Notes: generated from the sequence alone by a model not told the origin. A stretch of DNA of 64,000 nt from OFTM10 sp964196195 (GCA_964196195.1 CAXMSE010000018.1:47168-111167), one strand, 5' to 3'. Shown: positions 26,537 through 36,020, counted from the stretch's first letter. A program made the numbers and translations.

Positions 26537-26592
26537 GACAGGCCTCGCCTCGATAGGAAGATCCGGTTGTGGGGGAATTGCCTAGCCGGGGA

Positions 26593-27015
26593 CTAGGTAA
26601 GAGCTTGGATGATGCCGTAACACACGATCGCCACCACTATTGCGAGGTCGATCAGTAGGGCAAACACCAGAGGCTTCGGAGGCATTCCATCGCCTCGCCG
26701 TGAGGCCCAGGCCCCGAGCCCGATTATCGACAGCAGGGAGCCGACGAAGAGATGGGCAGCCCACGCGGCGTCGCCGACACCCGCGCCGATCGGGAGGTAG
26801 GCATCGGCCATACGCACCGCCGCCACGGTGAGAAGCACGATCGACGCGATCGCGAGAACGAACACCACCAGACCGAACACCACGACCCGCAGGATCAGAA
26901 CGGCCTTGTCGGTGCTGTAGCCCTTCAGGGTGTCGACCCAACCGACGATCCGGTCGGCCTGCTTCGCAGACCAGTCGCCGTCGACCGGTGCGGAGGAGTC
27001 TTGATCACGGGCCAT
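26593..27015 (-). CDS. Small three-helix membrane protein
   Basis: 140 residues. A short soluble N-terminus with a WVDTLKGYSTDKAV segment is followed by three transmembrane helices: about 45-70, 85-105 and 115-137. The family is unnamed but similar proteins occur with actinobacterial trx-sigma clusters. ATG 27015 lies 8 nt after TAGGAT, a leaderless arrangement. It runs with the same strand as the anti-sigma gene, 71 nt apart. Function unknown. Confidence 0.6.
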   Translation of the reverse strand: MARDQDSSAPVDGDWSAKQADRIVGWVDTLKGYSTDKAVLILRVVVFGLVVFVLAIASIVLLTVAAVRMADAYLPIGAGVGDAAWAAHLFVGSLLSIIGLGAWASRRGDGMPPKPLVFALLIDLAIVVAIVCYGIIQALT

Positions 27016-27086
27016 AGCGACGGATCCTATCCGCGTCGGCGCCCCAGCGGCCGAGCCGACCCCTGCTGTCGGCCTCTTCGCGGTGC

Positions 27087-28067
27087 TCAGCCCGAGATGA
27101 TCAGGGGCTCGATCTGGATCGCTCCACAGTTGCCGACAAGGGAGCTCAGCATGAACAGATCGCCGGCCTCGTTACGGGCGACCACCACCACGACCTCTTG
27201 GTCGGCCACGGTGGCCAGGGCAATATCGGCGGCGTCGGCTCCGAGTTCGACGAGAACGCCCGCGAAGTTGTCGACGCAGGGCGGGTCGATGGGATCGTCG
27301 GGCTCCGCGAACCGAAGCTCGGCCGCTTTGAAGAAGGCGGAGACGTCGGCGCGGATCTGTTCGAGGAGGGCCTCGGTGTCGGCGCTCGGGTCGAGCTCGG
27401 CCGCCAACACGTCGAAGGTGTCATCGGGGCCGAATGGGAAGGCCCGTTCGGGGAGTGCATCGTCGAGATCGAGCTCGGCACCGGCCTCGTCGGCCGCGGC
27501 GCCGTCGCCGGCATCCGCGCTTGCGTCGTCGCCGGCGAGGGGAGCAGCTGCGCTGGCACTCTCGGTGGCCTGGTCATCTGACTCCGCAGTCTCCGAATCA
27601 CTGTTGCCCAGCGCGTCGAATCCGCCTGCGTCGTCTCCGCTGTCTCCATCCTCCCCGGCATCTGCAGAGTCCGACACGGCGTCACCGCCTGATGCGGTGT
27701 CGGTGCCCTCATCGGCGTCGATCGAGCGGATGACGGTGACTGCGACCCCGAGGAAGAGGAAAGCGGCCGCTACGGCAAGCAGGCGGGGGAGTAGCTGCTG
27801 GCGCCGGGTGCGTGCGGCGCCCGCAGCCCTCAGATCGCGAACAACCGGGGTGGTGTCGCTGGCGGCCACCGCGGCCGCCCGGATCCGGGCGAGATCAAGT
27901 TCGGGGATTTGCACCGGCGTGGCGGTGAGCCCGATGGCGGACCGCATCTCCTCGGCCCGGGCCAGAAGGTCCGAGTCGCCCTCGACCCGCGCGACCTCTT
28001 CAGGAGTCGCCTCGGAATCGAGGTAGGACGAGACCAGCTCGTCGTCGGAAGGAGATACGTCGTTCAT
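27087..28067 (-). CDS. Putative membrane-bound anti-sigma factor (RsmA-like position)
   Basis: 326 residues. The N-terminal cytoplasmic part starts MNDVSPSDDELVSSYLDSEATPEEVARVEGD, a helix often seen in anti-sigma factors. One membrane helix LLPRLLAVAAAFLFLGVAVTV follows near 95-115. A long acidic, Ser/Asp/Ala-rich extracytoplasmic linker and a small folded C-terminal domain complete it. No His-Cys zinc motif is seen. The ATG directly follows the sigma gene's stop (TAG ATG), so the two are co-translated, which supports the anti-sigma call. Confidence 0.65.
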   Translation of the reverse strand: MNDVSPSDDELVSSYLDSEATPEEVARVEGDSDLLARAEEMRSAIGLTATPVQIPELDLARIRAAAVAASDTTPVVRDLRAAGAARTRRQQLLPRLLAVAAAFLFLGVAVTVIRSIDADEGTDTASGGDAVSDSADAGEDGDSGDDAGGFDALGNSDSETAESDDQATESASAAAPLAGDDASADAGDGAAADEAGAELDLDDALPERAFPFGPDDTFDVLAAELDPSADTEALLEQIRADVSAFFKAAELRFAEPDDPIDPPCVDNFAGVLVELGADAADIALATVADQEVVVVVARNEAGDLFMLSSLVGNCGAIQIEPLIISG

Positions 28068-28724
28068 CTATGGACTCTGACGTTGGTCGGGGTCGGTTTG
28101 GTTCCCGGCTAACACATCTGCGAGGCGAGCTCTTCCGCGCGCGATTCGTGAACGAACCGTGCCGGGCGCGATATCGAGGACTGCGGCGATCTCTGCATAG
28201 TCGAGACCCGCCATATCGCGCAGCACCACCGCTGCTCGAAAATCTTCGGGGATTAGCGCCAGACCGGCGTCGACATCCACCCGGGCGCTCACCGTCTCGC
28301 CCGGATCGCGGGGAGCGGAACCTCCGATGTAGGCATCGTCGGAGTGCTCGTATTCGGGCAGGCCGGGATCGGCTCGTCTGCCTCGGCGTCTCAGCTCGTC
28401 GAGACAGGCGTTGGTGGCGACGCGGTATGACCAGGTGGAGAAGCTGGCCCGCCCATCGAAGCGGCCGAGACCCTTGACGATGGCCATCATCGCCTCCTGG
28501 GTGGCGTCGAGGGCGTCGGCGTCGTTTCCTGCCAGCCGCCGACAGATCGCGTAGATCCTGCCCTGATGTTTGCGCAGCAGGTCGTCGAGGGCGCGCTGGT
28601 CTCCGTTTTGTGCCGCTGTGATCAGCCTGGCGTCGTCGGAGGGGCTCGCTATGGCGAAGAAGCTACCGGTGTGGCGGTCAGCGGACCGTGATCTCGCGAA
28701 TACGTATCTGAACGGGCAGTTCAC
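28068..28724 (-). CDS. ECF sigma factor, SigM-like
   Basis: 218 residues from GTG 28724. Sigma region 2 is DDLLRKHQGRIYAICRRLAGNDADALDATQEAMMAIVKGL in parts (RIYAICRRLAG, DALDATQEAMM), and region 4 is LIPEDFRAAVVLRDMAGLDYAEIAAVL plus GTVRSRIARGRARL. The true start is unclear: no ATG, GTG or TTG lies between the kinase stop and region 2. GTG 28724, which overlaps the kinase by 47 nt, is the only good codon; ATA at the normal place would be exceptional. Its neighbours match sigM-rsmA. Confidence 0.8.
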   Translation of the reverse strand: MNCPFRYVFARSRSADRHTGSFFAIASPSDDARLITAAQNGDQRALDDLLRKHQGRIYAICRRLAGNDADALDATQEAMMAIVKGLGRFDGRASFSTWSYRVATNACLDELRRRGRRADPGLPEYEHSDDAYIGGSAPRDPGETVSARVDVDAGLALIPEDFRAAVVLRDMAGLDYAEIAAVLDIAPGTVRSRIARGRARLADVLAGNQTDPDQRQSP

Positions 28725-30111
28725 CTTCGCCGAGGTCGGTGAACCAGATGAGCGCGAAACGACCGGATGCGGCGATGTCGAACTCGGCGACCGACGAGAG
28801 ATCAACACCCTCCGCCACCGGCGGCCCGTAGTCGGCACGGCTCGTGCCCGCGGCATCGGCGACGGCGATCTGCACCGCCCAGCCGGTGGCATCGGTTTCG
28901 ATCGTGATCGAGCCGATGGGGCTGATCTGGGCCAGTTCCACCACGAGCCCGACTCCGGACTTCGCACCGAGGTCGCGCGCGACGTAGCGCTCGGTGGGCC
29001 AGCTGGTCTCACGGTCGCCGTCGAGAGCGAGGAGGGCGAGATCGTCGTGCTCGCCGGGCGTGCCGGTGCCCTCGGGATCAAAGGCCGTGACACCGACGGG
29101 TTGCACGGAGGGCGCAGGACTCCGGGGGCTCTGTTGATCGGGAGCGATCAGTAGCCACCCGAGCCCGCCGATTGCCAGAAACAGGCCGACACCCACGAGG
29201 CGTGGCCACCAGCGTCGTGGTGGTGGGTGAACCACTTGTGGCGATGGCGGCGCGGGCGGACGGGGGAGGGGGGCGGTGGTGGCCGGGAGTGGGATCGTGG
29301 CGGGCGCCGTCAGGGCCTCGTCGAACGCGGCGACGTGGGGCCAACGGTGGGCAGGGTCGCGTTCGAGGCCTCCCATCACGGCCCGGGCGAGCGGTTCGGG
29401 TATGGCGGGCACCAGGGAGCGCGGGTCGAGCGGGTCGCCTTCGAGTCGGGCAAGGGCGGTGGCCAGGTCGCCGTCGCGTACGAATGGGGCCTGGCCGGTG
29501 AGCGATTCGTAGAGAACCGCGGCGAGGGCATAGACGTCGGTCCTCTGATCGATCCGATCGCCTCTCACCTGCTCGGGAGAGAGATATTTGGCCGTGCCCA
29601 ACACGATTCCGGTGGCGGTTCGGTCGCCTGCATTGGCGGTGGCGATCCCGAAGTCGGCCAACTTGGGGCGGGCGTCGGGGGTGAGCAGGACGTTGGCCGG
29701 CTTGATATCGCGGTGCACCAGACCGGCCTCGTGAAGGGCGCCCAGGGCGGCGCACAGGTCTGCCCCGAGGGCCTGAGCCTCAGGACCGGTGAGCGGGCCC
29801 TCGTCGAGGCGCTGGCGGAGATCGATCCCCTCCACCCACTCCATCACGATCGCCGGGGGCGGCCCCTTGATCGTGTCGTACACCGCCACCAGGCCTCGAT
29901 GACTCACCATCGCCGCGGCCCGGGCCTCCTGAGCGAACCGGCCGGCGAGCTCTCTGTCGTCGGAGAGGTGAGGATGGAGGATCTTCACCGCGACGCGGCG
30001 CTCCAGAAAGTCGTCGGCCGCCAGCCACACCGTTGCTGTGGCACCGGAGGCTCGTCGCTCGCGCAGGGTGTAGCGCCCGCCTAGCTGTAAGCCCGGATGT
30101 GCCGATTCCAC
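28678..30111 (-). CDS. Ser/Thr protein kinase with extracytoplasmic domain (MviN/MurJ C-terminal-like)
   Basis: 477 residues. The kinase domain (about 10-265) has the VAVKIL lysine, HRDIKPANVLL and DFGIA; the Gly-rich loop is degenerate (RASGATATVWL). A Pro-rich linker and one membrane helix (LVGVGLFLAIGGLGWLLIA) follow. The external domain of about 140 residues begins FDPEGTGTPGEHDDLALLALDGD and resembles the discoidin-like sensor at the end of mycobacterial MurJ (Rv3910). The MurJ membrane part itself is absent. GTG 30111 lies 7 nt after TACGGT. Confidence 0.82.
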   Translation of the reverse strand: MESAHPGLQLGGRYTLRERRASGATATVWLAADDFLERRVAVKILHPHLSDDRELAGRFAQEARAAAMVSHRGLVAVYDTIKGPPPAIVMEWVEGIDLRQRLDEGPLTGPEAQALGADLCAALGALHEAGLVHRDIKPANVLLTPDARPKLADFGIATANAGDRTATGIVLGTAKYLSPEQVRGDRIDQRTDVYALAAVLYESLTGQAPFVRDGDLATALARLEGDPLDPRSLVPAIPEPLARAVMGGLERDPAHRWPHVAAFDEALTAPATIPLPATTAPLPRPPAPPSPQVVHPPPRRWWPRLVGVGLFLAIGGLGWLLIAPDQQSPRSPAPSVQPVGVTAFDPEGTGTPGEHDDLALLALDGDRETSWPTERYVARDLGAKSGVGLVVELAQISPIGSITIETDATGWAVQIAVADAAGTSRADYGPPVAEGVDLSSVAEFDIAASGRFALIWFTDLGEGELPVQIRIREITVR

Positions 30112-30168
30112 GACGCGGACCGTAGTGGGCCGAACCGTCAGGTTTGCTCCACCATGGCTCGGACCGAG

Positions 30169-31002
30169 TCAGGCAGGAACCTGGAAGGCGTAGCCCATCA
30201 CTCGCGGACCACCATGGGTGCCTATTACCGCGCCGATCTTGTCGACACGAACACCAGCGACATCGGTGATCTCCGACAACAGGGTCATGAACTCCTCGAG
30301 ATCGGGAGCCTCGCCGTGCATCACCGCCAGATTCTCGATTTCGCCGAACGACGCGAGATTGTCTCGCATCCACGCCAACGACTTCTTGCGGGTGCGCTGC
30401 TTGCCGGCCTCCTCCACCTCTCCGCTGGAGAGGTCGAGGATCGGCTTGATCGACAGCATCGATCCGAGCATGGCCTGGGCTCCACCGATACGGCCACCCT
30501 TCTTCAGGTTGTCGAGGGTGTCGAGGGCACCGAAGACGTGGGTGCGTTCACTCATTGAGCGGGCGGCAGCGACGATCTCGTCGGCGGATGCACCGTCGGC
30601 GGCCATGCGGGCGGCACCGAGAACGATCGAACCGAGGCCGGCGGTGAGTGACTCGCTGTCGACCACCCGGATGTCGGCGTCGAGTTCGGCGGCGGCGGTG
30701 ACTGCCGACTGCATCGTGGCCGAGATGGCGGCCGACAAATTGATGCAGACGATGGCGGTGGCCCCGGCATCGAGTTGGCGCTGGAAGGCAGCCGCGAACT
30801 GGCCGGGGGAGGGGGCTGCGGTTTCCGGGAGGGCGTCAGACTCCGCGAGGAGTCGGTAGAACTCCTCGACCGACAGCTGCTCGCGGTCGGTGTATTCATC
30901 GTCGCCGAACCGGATGGACAGGGGTACGACCTCGATCCCAAGCTCGGTGACTTCACTGCCGCGAAGATCACAGGCACTGTCGGTGACGATACGTACGGTC
31001 AA
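30169..31002 (-). CDS. DegV family fatty-acid-binding protein
   Basis: 277 residues. The DegV signature starts MTVRIVTDSACDLRGSEV, with a central LDTLDNLKKGGRIGGAQAMLGSMLSIKP and C-terminal VDKIGAVIGTHGGPRVMGYAF. FakB-type members bind fatty acids for a FakA kinase; no fakA is in the window. TTG 31002 has GGGAG 5 nt upstream. It lies in the slot before sigM where mycobacteria have murJ. Confidence 0.9.
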   Translation of the reverse strand: MTVRIVTDSACDLRGSEVTELGIEVVPLSIRFGDDEYTDREQLSVEEFYRLLAESDALPETAAPSPGQFAAAFQRQLDAGATAIVCINLSAAISATMQSAVTAAAELDADIRVVDSESLTAGLGSIVLGAARMAADGASADEIVAAARSMSERTHVFGALDTLDNLKKGGRIGGAQAMLGSMLSIKPILDLSSGEVEEAGKQRTRKKSLAWMRDNLASFGEIENLAVMHGEAPDLEEFMTLLSEITDVAGVRVDKIGAVIGTHGGPRVMGYAFQVPA

Positions 31003-31040
31003 GGTTCTCCCTAAGTGGTGCAGACCGCGCGATCCCGAGT

Positions 31041-32984
31041 TCAGGGCGAGTCGGAATCGGCGGCCGCGACGCTAGCAGCGTGGCGGTTGCGTCGAACACG
31101 CAGGATAGTTCGGGCCCACCACGCTCCGAGCACGAGCAGGGCAACCACGGAGATCACCAGACCCAAGCCCGATATCGCAGTGGATCGGATATCGATGTTT
31201 CCGGTGGCGAGATCGAGGCGCCCGTCGGGCGAGGTGAGGGTGGCAGTGAGCCGAGCGTCGCCCGATGAAACCGTCTCCACCTGGATGGCGATCTCGTTGG
31301 CCCCCGGCTCGAGGCGCAGGGCGAGCGTCTCGCCGTCGGGGAACCGAAGCTTCTCGCTGGTGATGGTGAGAGTCACCCGGATCGGCAGCGACTGGCCGTT
31401 CTGCAAGGTGATGGGAAGCTCGGCGGTGCGTGACGCGAGGGTGATACGGCTGCCCTCCAGCACCTCGAAACCACCGATGCCCTCCGAGACTGCGGCGAAG
31501 ACCTCGTCGGTGTAGGCGCGGCTCGCCTCGGCATCGAGCTCGCTCGCACTCGCCACGAGAAGGAGGGTGCGGAGGGGAGCGATCGGTGCCTCGGCAGGCG
31601 AAACCATCGATTCGTAGGAGTCGACCACCGCCTCGGTGAGTCGGAGGTCGATTGCCTCGCCGCCGATGGCGGTGGTTTCGGTGGACGCGAGCTCGGTGAG
31701 GATGATCGTTCCGGCGATAGACCGGGCGGGTTGTAGCGCCAACACGTCCTGGAGGCCGGCGGTGTTGATGGCAGCCTCGCTGGAGATCTTTGTGAGGAGG
31801 GCGTCGAGGGCGGGAAGGTTGACGGTGTCGAGATCGATTACGAAGCCGCGCGGTGTGGTGGCCGTGGTGGACAGCAGAACCAGTTCGGACAGGAGCTGGT
31901 GGGCCGCCAGTTCCACGTCGTTGCCGGTGAGAGCATCGTGGATCGAGGTGGCAACCGGTACCACCGGCATCGCCACGCCGTTGTCGTCGACAAGTTGGAG
32001 AGGCCTGCCGTTGGCGCGTCTGATGTCGATCGGGGAAATCCGTTCGGCCTCCACCAACACGCCGCTGACTCCGGCGGTTCTGAGCAGGCCGAGGGTGGCG
32101 GGGGTGGCATCGGGATCGAGGCGGGCGATCGCCGATGCCGAGCGCCCGAGATGGTCCTCGAGGACCGACTGGGCGAGCCGGTAGGAATCGAGTACGAGCT
32201 GGTCCTCGTTGGCCTGGCGCCAGGCCTCTTCGTCGAGATCGACCCAGGGTGTCGCGAAGAGGCTGTGGGGTTCGAGGGTCGAGGAGATGGTGGAGATGGC
32301 GGAGGCCGCGGGAGCAGTGTCGAGGGTGTCGAGGGCGCTGAGCGTCTCGGGTGTGAGCGAGACCGTCGCCGACGGATGGAGACCCTCGGCGAACGCGGTC
32401 ATGTCCTCGGCGAGGATGAGAGGGTCGACCGATATCGTCTGGTCGACCGCATGAGCCAGCGGAGTGCGAAGGTCGGCGATGAAGGCCAGCTTGATGTCGA
32501 CGGTGGTGGCCGCGGGGTCGGCGACGAGTAGGGCGGTCACGACCGTGTCCACCACAATGCCGTTCTCGGTGAGATCGACTATCACCGGAAGAGCACCCGG
32601 TTGTCTCCTCAGGACCTCCCCTATCTCCTCGTCGGGGAGGGTGATCGACACGACGTCGCCCACGCCCACCGTGAGGTCGTCGAGTTCGGACACCGAGAAC
32701 CGGCTGATTATCTCGGTGACGGGAGGATCGGTGAAGCTGGCTCGCAGGCTCCCCGGATCGGTGATCGGTCCATGGATGCGAATCTCGAGGCGCCGGTCCT
32801 CGATGCTGCTGGTCACCCGGAGGTCGATCACCGCTGGTGTGGCCCCGATCCACACGGTTTGGGCGACGAGCTCGAGTCGTCCCGCCGCGGCCGCCTGGGC
32901 AGGGGGGTGGACCTGGGCTCCAACCGCGGGTGTGGTCATCGATATCAGGCCCAGCCAGAGCGCGAGCAGACCGAGATGCCTCAT
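31041..32984 (-). CDS. Large secreted/membrane protein, DUF6049-like (Rv3909 position)
   Basis: 647 residues. A signal peptide (MRHLGLLALWLGLISMTTPAVGAQ) is followed by a long beta-rich extracellular domain. A C-terminal helix (GLVISVVALLVLGAWWART) and a short basic cytoplasmic tail end it. It looks like the conserved Rv3909-type protein in the cell-envelope cluster; no catalytic motif is seen. ATG 32984 shares one base with the GNAT stop (TGATG), so they are coupled. The longer ORF to 33089 is rejected. Confidence 0.72.
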   Translation of the reverse strand: MRHLGLLALWLGLISMTTPAVGAQVHPPAQAAAAGRLELVAQTVWIGATPAVIDLRVTSSIEDRRLEIRIHGPITDPGSLRASFTDPPVTEIISRFSVSELDDLTVGVGDVVSITLPDEEIGEVLRRQPGALPVIVDLTENGIVVDTVVTALLVADPAATTVDIKLAFIADLRTPLAHAVDQTISVDPLILAEDMTAFAEGLHPSATVSLTPETLSALDTLDTAPAASAISTISSTLEPHSLFATPWVDLDEEAWRQANEDQLVLDSYRLAQSVLEDHLGRSASAIARLDPDATPATLGLLRTAGVSGVLVEAERISPIDIRRANGRPLQLVDDNGVAMPVVPVATSIHDALTGNDVELAAHQLLSELVLLSTTATTPRGFVIDLDTVNLPALDALLTKISSEAAINTAGLQDVLALQPARSIAGTIILTELASTETTAIGGEAIDLRLTEAVVDSYESMVSPAEAPIAPLRTLLLVASASELDAEASRAYTDEVFAAVSEGIGGFEVLEGSRITLASRTAELPITLQNGQSLPIRVTLTITSEKLRFPDGETLALRLEPGANEIAIQVETVSSGDARLTATLTSPDGRLDLATGNIDIRSTAISGLGLVISVVALLVLGAWWARTILRVRRNRHAASVAAADSDSP

Positions 32985-33700
32985 CAGAGATCTCGGCGCA
33001 AGACGGTGAGCTGGTGGGCCGCGGGTCGAAAGCCGGTCTTGGCGTAGAGCTCGAGAGCGGTGGCGTTGGCCTCCTGGGTGTTGACCCACACCGTGTCGGC
33101 TCCCCGCCGCTTCAGCCAGTGGAGCGAATCGGCCACCAGGCCGGTGCCGAGACCTCGCCCCTGGAAGGAGGGATCGACAGCCAGGCGCTGGAGATAACCC
33201 TGCGAGCCGGTGCGTCCGGACACGGCGTAGGCGATCACCCGATTGTCGCGCACCACCCGGACCCGGCTGCTGGGCGTGGCCCCGATCGCCTCGGCCAGGC
33301 CGTCGTGGTCGAGGCGCCAGAACTCGTCGAAGGTCACCTGGTCGACGGCGAGAATCTCGCCGCGGTCGTGTCGTCTGGCTCGCTGGATGCTGAGCTTGCG
33401 GTCGGGTGGATCAGGCAGGTCGCGGCCGAGATCGTGGCAGAGAAGGTGGAGCAGCTCATGGGGTGCGAAGCCATCGGCTTCGAGCATGTGGCGTTCGGTC
33501 GGCCCTACAGCGGCGGTGACCACCGCCGAGAAGCCGTCGCGACGGAGGCGATCACGGATCCTGGCGAGGTTGGGGGGTGTGAGGGTGGCTGCTCCGGTGA
33601 GAGGAACCAGGTAGGCGAGTTCGTCGCTTCCCCGCCAGCTTCCGGCGCGTACGCGCGCCGCGCCGATCGTGAGCGGGTACAAGGCCATCGTGGCAGTCAC
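32984..33700 (-). CDS. GNAT N-acetyltransferase
   Basis: 238 residues. The acetyl-CoA loop is in the C-terminal half: LQRLAVDPSFQGRGLGTGLVADSL (core QGRGLGTGL), with NTQEANATALELYAKTGFRP after it. The N-terminal half looks like a degenerate second GNAT domain. Substrate unknown. It begins at GTG 33700; an ATG four codons later is possible. It precedes the DUF6049-like gene with stop-start overlap. Confidence 0.78.
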   Translation of the reverse strand: MTATMALYPLTIGAARVRAGSWRGSDELAYLVPLTGAATLTPPNLARIRDRLRRDGFSAVVTAAVGPTERHMLEADGFAPHELLHLLCHDLGRDLPDPPDRKLSIQRARRHDRGEILAVDQVTFDEFWRLDHDGLAEAIGATPSSRVRVVRDNRVIAYAVSGRTGSQGYLQRLAVDPSFQGRGLGTGLVADSLHWLKRRGADTVWVNTQEANATALELYAKTGFRPAAHQLTVLRRDL

Positions 33701-33735
33701 GATACGCCGTGGTGCGCGGAGGATACGCTCCGCGC

Positions 33736-34740
33736 GTGCTGCTGCTTGTCACCGACGAACGTTGTATAGCCCATTCGGCAGGTGCGAGACACCCGGAACG
33801 ACCCGATCGGCTTGTCGCGGCCCTCGACGGTGTTGCCCGTGCGGGCATCGATGATGCCCTGCGATGGCAGGTGCCCCGGCGGGCCACCTTCGACGAGTTG
33901 GCGAGGGTCCACGACCCTCAACTTCTGGCCTCGATCAAGGCCATCGACTCCGCCGGAGGCGGATGGGTCGATCCCGACACGGCCATGAATGAGGCGAGTC
34001 TCGAAGCTGCCTTGTTAGCGGCGGGTTCGGTGCTCACTGCGGTCGATGAGCTGTCGGCGGGGACCACCGAAGGTGCCTATTGCGTGGTTCGGCCGCCCGG
34101 TCATCACGCCACCGCTTCGCGCTCGATGGGGTTCTGCCTGTTCAACTCGGTGGCGGTGGCCGCCGCTCACCTCGCCGATCAGGGGGAGAGGGTGGCGATC
34201 GTCGACATCGATGCTCATCATGGCAATGGCACCCAGGACATCTTCTACTCCGACTCGCGTGTCTTCTACGCGTCGATACATCAGTCTCCGCTCTACCCGG
34301 GCACGGGGGCGGTCACCGAGTTGGGCGAGGGCGATGCCGTCGGCACCAATATCAACGTTCCGGTCCCGCCCGGTGCCACCGGCGACATCGCCCGCAGCGC
34401 AATCGACGATGTCATCGGCCCCGCCATCGAGCAGTTCGCTCCCACGTGGGTGTTCATCTCCGCCGGCTACGACGGCCATAGAGCCGACCCGATCACTGAG
34501 CTCGGCTACAGCTCAGCCGACATGGCCGATCTCGTCGGCGCGATAGCGGCGCTCGGCTCTGATGGTCGGATCGTCACCGTCCTGGAAGGGGGTTACGACC
34601 TCGACGCCATTCGTGATTCATCTGGGGCGGTAGCGGCTCGCCTGGTGGGTGTCGATCATCGCCCCGAAGCACCCACCTCGGGTGGTCCGGGCCTCGAATC
34701 GGTCGCCGAAGCCCGGCGAATCCATCAGGCCGTCCTGTGA
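33736..34740 (+). CDS. Histone-deacetylase-family (acetoin utilisation / polyamine) deacetylase
   Basis: 334 residues. The HDAC fold is clear: AHSAGARHPERPDRL, PPGHHATASRSMGFCLFNS in part (RPPGHHA), DIDAHHGNGTQ, SAGYDGHRADP, and LEGGYDL. It may remove acetyl groups from acetylpolyamines or acetyl-lysines. GTG 33736 lies 6 nt after TACGCT. An upstream in-frame GTG at 33709 is less likely. The 3' end overlaps the next gene's GTG. Confidence 0.85.
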   Translation: MLLLVTDERCIAHSAGARHPERPDRLVAALDGVARAGIDDALRWQVPRRATFDELARVHDPQLLASIKAIDSAGGGWVDPDTAMNEASLEAALLAAGSVLTAVDELSAGTTEGAYCVVRPPGHHATASRSMGFCLFNSVAVAAAHLADQGERVAIVDIDAHHGNGTQDIFYSDSRVFYASIHQSPLYPGTGAVTELGEGDAVGTNINVPVPPGATGDIARSAIDDVIGPAIEQFAPTWVFISAGYDGHRADPITELGYSSADMADLVGAIAALGSDGRIVTVLEGGYDLDAIRDSSGAVAARLVGVDHRPEAPTSGGPGLESVAEARRIHQAVL

Positions 34741-36020
34741 CCCAGGCTCCGCTTCCCGCTCCCTTCGATTGGGTCCTGGCCGAAGCAGCTCCACTGGCCG
34801 AAGTGTTTCGCGCCGCCGGTTACCGGCTCTATCTGGTCGGGGGAGTGGTTCGAGATCATCTGCTCGGCCTCGAGACCGCCGACCAGGACATCGATGCCAC
34901 CACCGATGCCCGGCCGGCGGAGATCAGGCGCCTCGTGGCCGACCTGGCCGATGCGGTATGGACCCAAGGGGAGAGGTTTGGCACCATCGGCTGCCGGATC
35001 AACGGCTACCCCTATGAGATCACCACCCATCGTGCCGAGGCCTACGACGAGGCCTCGCGCAAGCCGGTGGTGTCGTTCGGTGACGAGATCGAAGAGGATC
35101 TCGCTCGTCGCGATTTCACCGTCAACGCCATGGCGGTCGATCTCGGCGATCACCGCCTCGTCGATCCCCACGACGGTCGTGGCGACCTGCAACACGGGGT
35201 TCTACGTACCCCCCTCGATCCGGTGGTGTCGTTCTCGGACGATCCGCTCCGGATGTTGCGGGCGGCTCGTTTCCACGCCGCCTACGGGCTCACACCAGTG
35301 GAGCCACTCATCACTGCCATCATCGACATCGGCGATCGTATGGCCATCGTTTCCGCCGAACGGATTCGAGACGAGCTGCAGAAGCTGCTCCTGCTCGACC
35401 GGGCCGGCACCGGGCTTCGCCTCCTGCACGACACTCGCCTGCTGGGCCGGGTCGTGGCCGCGTTGGGTGCGCTCGACACGCGCGAGGTGGAGGCTGTGAG
35501 TCGGCGGGTCGTTGCTCAGACACCGACGATCGGGCCCAGGTGGGCGGCGCTGCTCTTCAACGTCGACTCTCTCCACGAGGCGCTCGGTTCACTCAAGCCC
35601 TCAGGCGCGCTGAGCCGAGAGGTGGCCTGGCTGGTCGGCGACCGGTCATGGCTCGAAGTGGTGCCCACCGATGATCGGTCACTGAGGCGTGAGGCAGCAG
35701 CTACGTCCGGCGGTCATGTCCTGGAAGAACGCCTCGATTTTGTCGAGGCCCTGCGCCACGCCGATGGCGGAGAGGCCGTAGACATCAACGCGGCCCGAAA
35801 GGCGATCGCGGCACTGAGAGTCGCCGAGCCCGACCTCGATAACCCGGGCGCGGTGCTCTCGGGTGGTCAGGTGTGCGCCCTGCTCGAACTCCACCCGGGA
35901 CCCCAGGTCGGCACGGCACTCGACTGGTTGGCCGAACAACGATTCGCCAAGGGGCCGCTCGATCCGAGCGATGCCCGTGAACGGCTCGCCGCCTGGTGGA
36001 GCTCTCGACCGTCCGATTGA
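34737..36020 (+). CDS. pcnA: CCA tRNA nucleotidyltransferase / poly(A) polymerase family
   Basis: 427 residues. The head domain has LVGGVVRDHLLGLETADQDIDATTDA (GG and DxD motifs) and the RRDFTVNAMAVDL signature. It adds or repairs the tRNA 3' CCA, which agrees with the tRNA-Ile gene here lacking an encoded CCA. GTG 34737 overlaps the HDAC stop. Mycobacteria have pcnA (Rv3907c) at the same cluster end. The stop abuts the convergent methyltransferase stop with no gap. Confidence 0.93.
   Translation: MTQAPLPAPFDWVLAEAAPLAEVFRAAGYRLYLVGGVVRDHLLGLETADQDIDATTDARPAEIRRLVADLADAVWTQGERFGTIGCRINGYPYEITTHRAEAYDEASRKPVVSFGDEIEEDLARRDFTVNAMAVDLGDHRLVDPHDGRGDLQHGVLRTPLDPVVSFSDDPLRMLRAARFHAAYGLTPVEPLITAIIDIGDRMAIVSAERIRDELQKLLLLDRAGTGLRLLHDTRLLGRVVAALGALDTREVEAVSRRVVAQTPTIGPRWAALLFNVDSLHEALGSLKPSGALSREVAWLVGDRSWLEVVPTDDRSLRREAAATSGGHVLEERLDFVEALRHADGGEAVDINAARKAIAALRVAEPDLDNPGAVLSGGQVCALLELHPGPQVGTALDWLAEQRFAKGPLDPSDARERLAAWWSSRPSD

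Noticed and set aside
26752..28026. 424-aa plus-strand frame opposite the membrane-protein and anti-sigma genes
   Set aside because: Ser/Ala/Arg-rich low-complexity translation without motifs; shadow of the minus-strand genes.
31072..32853. 593-aa Arg/His/Pro-rich minus frame inside the DUF6049-like gene
   Set aside because: Out-of-frame shadow caused by GC-rich codons.
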